Program-made: the position numbers and the translations under genes
The notes under the pieces: generated by a model
Databases searched by the model: none
Told to the model about the DNA's origin: nothing
Seen by the model: only the letters and a program-made list of their open reading frames with translations
Part shown: positions 57,371 through 64,000 of the stretch, piece after piece
Layout: each line of letters starts with the position of its first letter
Position numbering within the stretch: position 1 is the first letter of the stretch
Assembly: GCA_036250195.1 (NCBI GenBank)
Contig: JAVHZZ010000003.1
Span: forward strand, 37,857,835-37,921,834
DNA: 64,000 nt
Source of the DNA: Mixophyes australis
Taxonomy: Eukaryota > Chordata > Amphibia > Anura > Limnodynastidae
Direction of reading: 5' to 3'

Positions 57371-57812
57371 GGGTGCAGTGATTTGATGGCTTGGTGGAAG
57401 AGGGTTATGAATTGGCAACTGGGTGTTGAGAGATTTATTTATACATCCTTTTCACTAATGTTATAAATTGGCAAGTGGAAGGTATGTGGGAGGATGAATT
57501 GGCTGTGGGGTAAGTGATGAATTAACCTGGGAAGTGGGTGATGAAATTACCTGGGGCATCATGAATTGGCCACTGGGGTGTGATGAAATAGCTGTGGGGG
57601 GGGGGGGGGGAATGATCTCTGTATTGTTTGGCGTTCATGTGGATAAAGCTAAGTGACAACAAAGTTACAAGCAAGAACAGCAAGAACAGGTAAGCAAATC
57701 TGTCTAAATTTATTTGCTTGATAATAATCCTGAATTTTTCTTTAATGATTTGAGGGAGGGGGGCACTACGGGTGTATTAGCCTAGGGCTAACCCTTAATC
57801 GGGTCCTGCCTG

Positions 57813-58790
57813 AGCCATTAAGGAGAGCAAAGCAAAGAAAGGAGTAAGATCGCTCCTGGCCAAACCATGTTATAATGCAAGGGGTGCAAGTTAGTTTATT
57901 ATTTACATAAGTTAACTACTGGCTGTTTTTTTCAAGTAGCACACATACTTATACTTGATAGCTTTATATTTACACTAAAGTTTAAAGTTGATTTAGGACA
58001 TGGCCTAAACTATACATCCTCAACTATAAATCTGTCCCCACAGTTTAAATTTACCTCCCCCTCCAATGCAACATGGTTTTGGCCAGGTGAAAAGTTACTC
58101 CTTTTATTCATGCTTTGCTTTCAGGCCCCTAGAGAGTATTCATTGTAGCACACACAGAACAAGCAACCACACAATGCATGTAAAATAAGTTTACAATACT
58201 ACCTATGAAAGTGAGAGGATCAGAGAGGAAAAAAAAAAGACACTCACAAAAAAAATCTTCTAACATTTGTGTTGTAAACGAGGGTTAAACATGTTCTCCT
58301 TCAAATAGCTAAATTCTGTTTTCCCTTTGTATTTATATAAGTAATATCAAGTAATCTGTGATTTTATGTATGTACCCAGTAAGGGTTATAACCACCCTGA
58401 GGTAAAGAACTGGCTCGAGTGCATCCCTCTCCCAGAGTGCTCTGCTGCCGCTACCTGGAACTTTGCCAGCAGATTATGAACTAACACGCACAGGAATTGC
58501 TGCTGATTCTGGTGTTCTGAATCTTATAAAAAGCGTGTAAGGGGTCACTTCTGTGAGGTTACCGCCACTAACTTCATCCGTAGGGATTAGGCTACTTTGT
58601 TGAGAACCATTGTGTGAGGTTATTATACCCAGGCTTATAGAGGCAGGTGGACCAAGAGTGAATTGGGCAGCACCTCAGTCCCTCTCCAGCCCCCACTCCA
58701 CCTCCCAGAATTCAAAATCCCTTGTTAACATTTTTTTTCTTTTTTTGCACTACCCCCAAATCCTGCAGTCTGTCGAATCCCACTATTTAC
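57813..58790. other. Intergenic, nothing recognised
   Basis: About 1 kb of AT-rich DNA between two transposons. Confidence 0.45.
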
Positions 58791-59838
58791 TAGAGATGTT
58801 CACTGACCCCCGTGTTCTGGTTTTGGTTTTGGATCTGGATTAACTTTTTGTTTTGGTTTTGGCAAAACCGCCCTTGTGTGTTTTGGTTTTGATTTTGGTT
58901 TTGAATCCCAATTTTCTTTCTAAAATCTCTTTTTTTTTTGTTGTTGCTAAAATCACATATTTTTGCTTTTTTTTCCCCTCTACATTATTATTAACCTCAA
59001 TAACACTAATTTCAAGTCATTTGCAGTCAATTTTGACCATCTCACAGGTCACAATATTATTTTCATACACTTTCAAACAAAGACTGCAGCGAGCTGGCTG
59101 GATGCCAAACACATGGCAGTTCATAGCACATCTAGGAAACATGGCCACACAGCAGTGTCAGTAAAGAAAAGTGGTGCAATTAGCAATGGAGCTCTACATT
59201 TTGTGTTTTACCTGTATACCATAGTACAATGTGACTGCAGGTATACACCAAGCCTGCCAGACCTATTATTTGTATTTCAGCAATGACAATTAGCAATGGA
59301 GCTCTCCTCTTTGTGTTTTACTTATATAACACAGTACAATGTGACTGCAGATTTAGAAGACCAAGCCTGCCAGCCCTAGTATTTGTATTTCAGCAATGAC
59401 AATTAGCAATGGAGCTCTCCTCTTTGTGTTTTACTTACATAATACAGTACAATGTGACTGCAGGTTTAGAATACCAAGCCTGCCAGACCTATGATTTGTA
59501 TTTCAGCAATGACAATGAGCAATGGAGCTCTCCTCTTTGTGTGTTACCTATATAACACAGTACAATGTGACTGCAGATTTAGAAGACCAAACCTGCCAGA
59601 CCTATTATTTCTATTTCAGCAATGACAATTAGCAATGGAGCAATGGAGCTCTCCTGAATGTCACTGGAGACTTTGAAGAACACTGCTACCTCTTCCCTTT
59701 CTTTTCTACCTATGACGCTGCCCAACTGCACTAGAGACTGCCAAGAACTGTGCTACCCCTGCTGTGTCCCTCTTGGAAATTGCGCTGGATCGCAGTGAAG
59801 GGCGGTACTTATAGAATCCAAAACTCACAAGATCCGAG
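58791..59838. mobile_element. Short non-autonomous relative of the composite hAT
   Basis: Begins TAGAGATGTTCACTGACCCC and follows the left end of the 42489 element for about 370 bp (TTTTGGTTTTGG-rich, then GTCAATTTTGACCA). It then has four units of about 118 bp beginning GCAATGACAATTAGCAATGG, and closes with the GGGCGGTACTTATAGAATCC region seen at 55665. No transposase is present. The right terminal TAGAGATG could not be found, so that end is deleted or diverged. Confidence 0.75.
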
Positions 59839-60089
59839 ATCTTGAATGCAGGGGATTGGCTGCAGACATGAAATGGGTGATAGACTGATCATGCTCCAGG
59901 TTCATAAATTCATAAATGTAGTCGCTCTCCAGACTAAATAAATAGCTGCTACTGTGACTCGTCATGAGACTACCATGCTCCCAAAATCTGCAAGACACGG
60001 GTTTAACTCCAGTGAGCCTGTCTGTATTTTACATCTGTATTATTCACTTCTAGCTCCTATAGATATAGACTGGGTTTGCCGGTGCCTAC

Positions 60090-60600
60090 GGTGACTTCCA
60101 CTATTTAAATCCCACTCTTGACAAAGAAACTGTATCACCTATGACACCTAAATTTCCTTATCCCCTTATTCTTTTATTGGCATGTGAAAAACACTAGACT
60201 TAGAGGTATCAAAATCCTTTGGTTCTAACATTTTGGTCCTCACCACACACTACGCTTGTCCCAGATTGATTACATTTCTTGATGGTGATCTGATCCCAGT
60301 CTTATCATGGGATTTAGTAGCCTTTTGCGATCTGAACAGAACACTGGATGTTGTAAGATCCTCTATTTGGGAGGCTCATAAAGCATATATCTGAAGACAT
60401 TTAGTTTCATGTGCATTGTGCAAGGAAAAGGAGTCTATGAAGCAACTTAAGGACTTATCAACGCTTTACAAATTGCAGAAACTCCGTTTAAGAGCAATCA
60501 TTCACGAAGCTTCTTCAGAACCTGTAAAACAGAGGGCTACTAGATCTTTGTTTAGTGACCAAATTACTAAGACAGAAGCAAAAATTTTATCATAATTAAA
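60090..60600 (+). mobile_element. Degenerate L1-like LINE ORF2 fragment
   Basis: Broken frames around 60220-60310 read like the L1 endonuclease end (FGPHHTLRLSQIDYIS). At 60350-60590 they read like the segment before the RT (IWEAHKAYI, LYKLQKLRLRAIIHEASSEP). Many stops are present. Downstream sequence to about 61560 may belong to the same copy, but no RT motif was seen. Confidence 0.45.
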
Positions 60601-62204
60601 GTAAAGCAGTAAGAATGCTAACTAGTAAACCAAATGAAGTGAAATCTAAAGTCAAGATCCTATAAGTTCTTATGGTGGGGACCCAAGACATTACACCAAT
60701 ATTGTTATCAACATTATCTGTTCCCTAATACACCACAAAGAACCCGTGACCTCTGGCGAACATGTATACATTTTTGGCATCTTGTTATGTGTATACCCTG
60801 ACAACCACTGAACATGACCGTGGTACCTATAGTGATTACATTGCTTTGTGAGGCAATGTTAAGGACTCTTTTTCCAAGTTGTTACTGCTAGACTCAATGG
60901 AGCCTTCCCCAGCAGGGGTCCCCAGAGTACCTGCTGTCTGGGGACCAGTCTCTCTCCATTCCATAAGATACAACTACAATTGGGGCTGGAATGATATTTA
61001 CCCTCCTCCCAATTCTCAAGAACTCTCTACCATGGGAGTTATAGCTTGAATAAAGAGTGGGTCCCGGGAGATTTTAAGACTATTAATAGATAAAATATTT
61101 AGAGCTCCAAGATACACTATCTTATTTTGGGTGGCAAAATACCGAACATACCCAGACATGATAAATTCAGTGCAGATATTTAAAATGCTTAGCATGGCTC
61201 TATTTCCTATGGTCGTAAATAGTCTGACCTTCCACCTCTAGCACAAGTGATTAAACAGATATGGTATGTTGCTTTCTACAAGAACTACTGTGTGCGTATC
61301 TGCTCAGTTGGACTCGATAAGGAAAATGTACCACTCATGGGGTGGCTACCTGCTCGCACCACATTCCTACTTCTGATAAGAGACGTCATCGTAGTGACTG
61401 TGGAGTTCTTCCTTTGACTAGATGATAATAGGACTGATTATCTGAATGTTGTCCTTTATGATTGTACTGTAGTGCTATTGGTCAAACTCTGGAATTGAAT
61501 TTACTAGACCTTTTAGTTTTATATTGAGATGGTTGGTGTTTGTTGGTTGGTGTTTGGTGTTTGTTTACTGTTTCGTCATTTGGTTTCAATAACAATTTGA
61601 AGTGAAAACAAATTGTTACCTGTATTGATCATTTCCAAAATCCTAACAGCAAAATTGGTAGATCTAAATAAACATGAATTTGGGTAGCTTGGTTGGAGAC
61701 TGCGGCTGTTTTTCCTGTACAAATGTGTTTGAATACATGTACACAGAGGTGGAGGAGCACACAATACATTCAGCAGCTTTGTTGATGATTGAATCTCCAG
61801 TCTGAATGTAGCAGCTTTAAGTCCATCGGCATTCATCAAACTTAGGGTCAAGTGGAATACTAGAAATGTAGCAGACACAGTGAAGTTCTCTGAAGCCGTC
61901 TGTTTGAATGGGCTGGAAAGAATGGGGAAGTATTGATTCAGAAGAAAGCTTTTGACTTACTTGGTATTAAGTTGATGGAATTCTCATGTTACCTGAGGGA
62001 TAACATTTTACAGTTAAATCTGACTGCTGTTTGTGCGGCAGATCAAAGCCTTTGTCTATTTTGAGTTGGGCGGATTTGTGTTCTGAACGCACTTGCGTGT
62101 GTTTGTATCTCAAGATGCGTCCAACTGGAAATAGTAGTATTTGTGTCCATATATAATAATGTAATGAAGTGCAATATACACAAAAGATAATAGTGTCTTG
62201 ACAG
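60601..62204. other. Intergenic, possibly continuation of the L1-like remnant
   Basis: No intact ORF and no motif. The 100-codon minus-strand ORF at 61576-61878 is not recognised. Confidence 0.35.
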
Positions 62205-62262
62205 TTATTATTATTATTATTAATAACCTTCATTTATGAGGTCTGCAGCGCCATACAAATTA
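62205..62262 (-). mobile_element. L2/SINE-type tail remnant
   Basis: On the minus strand: GGCGCTGCAGACCTCATAAA, then TGAAGGTTATT and (AAT)n. The position of the microsatellite tail and the GGCGCT...ATAAATGA pattern match the tails at 7740 and 35850. Confidence 0.45.
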
Positions 62263-62759
62263 ATTTGTAATTTCCATATAAAATGTAATTGAATACAAAC
62301 ATCTCCATATCTTGGTGTCAGATACCACAGGACACCTTCAGAGGTCTCGTGGAGTCCATGCCTCGATGGGTCAGAGCTGTTTTTTCCTTCACCAGTTAAC
62401 AGCACCTACCACCAACAGATTGATGTTTCATGTCAGATAGAGATGAATAAAGAACGGCAACTGGCTTTGTTGTTGCTTCTGGATAATTGCTGTAGAACAC
62501 CAGAACCACATGGTATCAATGGTTCTTTAAGTTAGGGGTGGACCTTTGTTTAAAAAGAGTCTCCTGGAGTAAAGTTGCATCAGCCTTGTCTATGTATAAT
62601 GCTTGTAAGAACTGAAATTTATTTTTGTATTGACTATAATCTAAGGAGGTCATGCATCTGGTGGCATTAGTAATTGTAAGAATTAAGTAGGTTGTGGCCT
62701 CTGTGACGTTAAGGCTGCATCTGTGAATTAGAAAAACCCAAATGGTCCATGAATTTGTT

Positions 62760-63302
62760 TAACACTGGGACAGAGAGAATGGGAGGAGAGAGGGTGGCAA
62801 AAGAGTAGAGAGGGTGGGAGAAGGGCAAGGGGCATGGGAGGGAAGGAGGAGGGCAGGGAGAATGGGAGAAGGACAGGGATTATGGGAGGAAAAGAGAAGG
62901 GCAGGGGAAATGGGAGGAAGAGAGAAGGGCAGGGAAACTGGGAGGAAGGGAGAAGGGCAGGGAGAATTGGAGGGAGGAAAAAGGGCAGGGAGAATGGGAG
63001 GGAGGGAGAAGGGCAGGGAGAATGGGAGGGAGGGAGAAGGGCAGGGAGAATGGGAGGGTGGGAGAAGGGCAGGGAGAATGGGAGGAGGGAGAAGGGCAGG
63101 GAGAATGGGAGGTAGGGAGGAGGGCAGGGAGAATGGGAGGGAGGTAGAAGGCAAGGGAGAATGGGAGGACAGGGAGAATGGGAGGGAGGGAGAAGGGCAG
63201 GGAGAATGGGAGGTAGGGAGGAGGGCAGGGAGAATGGGAGGACAGGAAGAACGGGAGGGAGGGAGAAGGACAGGGAGAATGGGAGGGAGGGAGAAATAGG
63301 GG
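62760..63302 (+). repeat. Polypurine minisatellite, unit about 28 bp
   Basis: About twenty units of GGGAGAAGGGCAGGGAGAAT plus GGGAGGGA. One strand is almost purely purine for more than 500 nt. Long open frames on both strands (for example 274 codons on the minus strand) follow from the unit lacking stops and are not genes. Confidence 0.95.
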
Positions 63303-64000
63303 GAGGTAATATTACATGATTTACGCTCCTGGAGAATATGAATGAGTCAACCAGATTCATTTTACATGTAATTACTTTCAGTGGAGTAAAGAGAGAGGGT
63401 GGCAGTAAATGCCATGAATTGAAACTACTGCAATACCCCCAGGCATAAATTGTTAACAGTAATGATAAAGGTAAGGTAACAGAAAATGAACAGTGAGTTA
63501 GTTTAAAGGTGCAGCCCATGACATGAGATAAACAGCTTATGACTAAAGTCATTCATGGCTGACTGTATGTAAGTATGTGTGTAAGTCAGACAGGTGGTTG
63601 TTTGTGATATCGAGCTACAAGTATCAGGACTCTCACACACTGCAATATATATGTGAAGGAAGGAAAGCAATATTCATGTCATTTTAAGTATTATGCTATT
63701 TCTCTGCATATGCTGAATTTGCTTCTTATTGAGTAGTTGTGTCCTGTATGTTACACCTTTAAGGTGGCTGAATTGCCATTCTGTACAAATATAGGAGGAG
63801 TAGCTAACATCAGATTAGACAGAGGGAGAGAAAGAAGAAGAAGAACCCAGGTTTTAGACTCTCACTCACTCTCAGGAATTTTTTTATTTCAAGAGTGTCC
63901 TTTTCTGGCTTTGTTATGTTCTTGGACCATTCTTTAGGCTGTGTGTTGTACCGCTACAGTTGTTTAACCCAGGGTCATATATAGTGACTCAGCTTTAGGA
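63303..64000. other. Intergenic, nothing recognised
   Basis: No supported feature to the end of the window. Confidence 0.45.

Larger units (their letters stand above)
56034..57812 (+). mobile_element. Non-autonomous repeat with tandem arrays (copy C), most complete copy
   Basis: Starts CAGGGCCTGATCAACCAGTA and ends about CTTAATCGGGTCCTGCCTG, whose reverse complement is CAGGCAGGACCCGATTAAG. The ends are therefore loosely inverted and hAT-like. Order inside: GC-rich head, pyrimidine strip, palindrome CTGTCGGGCGTGATGTTATC continuing ATTACGTCCCGACAG (56223-56258), array 1 (56355-56580), array 2 (56885-57370), then G-rich and AATTGGC-type units. Non-coding. Confidence 0.6.

Noticed and set aside
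56825..57418. 197-codon His/Pro/Cys-rich minus ORF
   Set aside because: Lies over tandem array 2 of the copy C repeat and is open in several frames.
62728..63552. 274-codon Pro/Ser/Leu-rich minus ORF and Gly/Arg-rich plus ORFs
   Set aside because: Produced by the polypurine minisatellite; no signal of a real protein.

Overview
The window looks like a stretch of an anuran (frog) nuclear genome. One vertebrate multi-exon gene with GT/AG introns occupies the left third. The rest is gene-poor and filled with transposable elements of types common in frogs: CR1, L2-like, L1-like and Tx1-like LINEs, a tRNA-derived SINE, hAT elements and MITEs, and a Helitron-like element. The species cannot be named from sequence alone.

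Positions 1 to about 20,900 (+ strand) hold the 3' end of ATAD2B, the AAA+/bromodomain chromatin protein. Seven exons can be placed with matching splice phases: 406-565 (end of the bromodomain), 4257-4379, 5129-5266, 10537-11172, 13661-13755, 14259-14388 and 15755-15796 (stop), followed by a long 3' UTR with several candidate polyadenylation signals. The sixth exon carries one extra base that breaks the reading frame: either an assembly error or a real frameshift. The introns hold a minus-strand CR1 LINE, hAT-type MITEs and a SINE. Earlier ATAD2B exons lie outside the window to the left.

Positions 21,000 to 64,000 contain no gene I can support. In order they hold: L1-like 3' ends; a Helitron-like element (22908-23304); a minisatellite (24.8-25.1 kb); a hAT MITE with a perfect 8-bp target duplication (30345-30637); an (AC)34 microsatellite; a short interstitial telomere-like tract (34.9 kb); an L2-like LINE 3' end (35.4-35.9 kb); and three copies of a non-autonomous repeat family whose interior has grown into large tandem arrays (36.3-38.1, 38.9-40.1 and 56.0-57.8 kb).

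The most striking region is 42489-55758, a composite hAT element about 13.3 kb long. It has TAGAGATG ends and an 8-bp target duplication (7 of 8 matching). It carries two inverted partial copies of its transposase gene and has been invaded by a SINE (left arm) and by an 8-kb Tx1-like LINE (right arm). The LINE is itself interrupted by an L2-type tail and by a 232-bp palindromic MITE. Near its left end the hAT also carries a chimera of a processed NSMCE2-like coding fragment with a block of 18S rRNA spliced into it (42951-43345). I regard this chimera as the best candidate for something undescribed.

Functionally, the only intact biology here is the end of ATAD2B. Everything to its right records sequential transposon insertions, whose order can be read from the nesting: hAT first, then LINE and SINE, then the elements inside the LINE.
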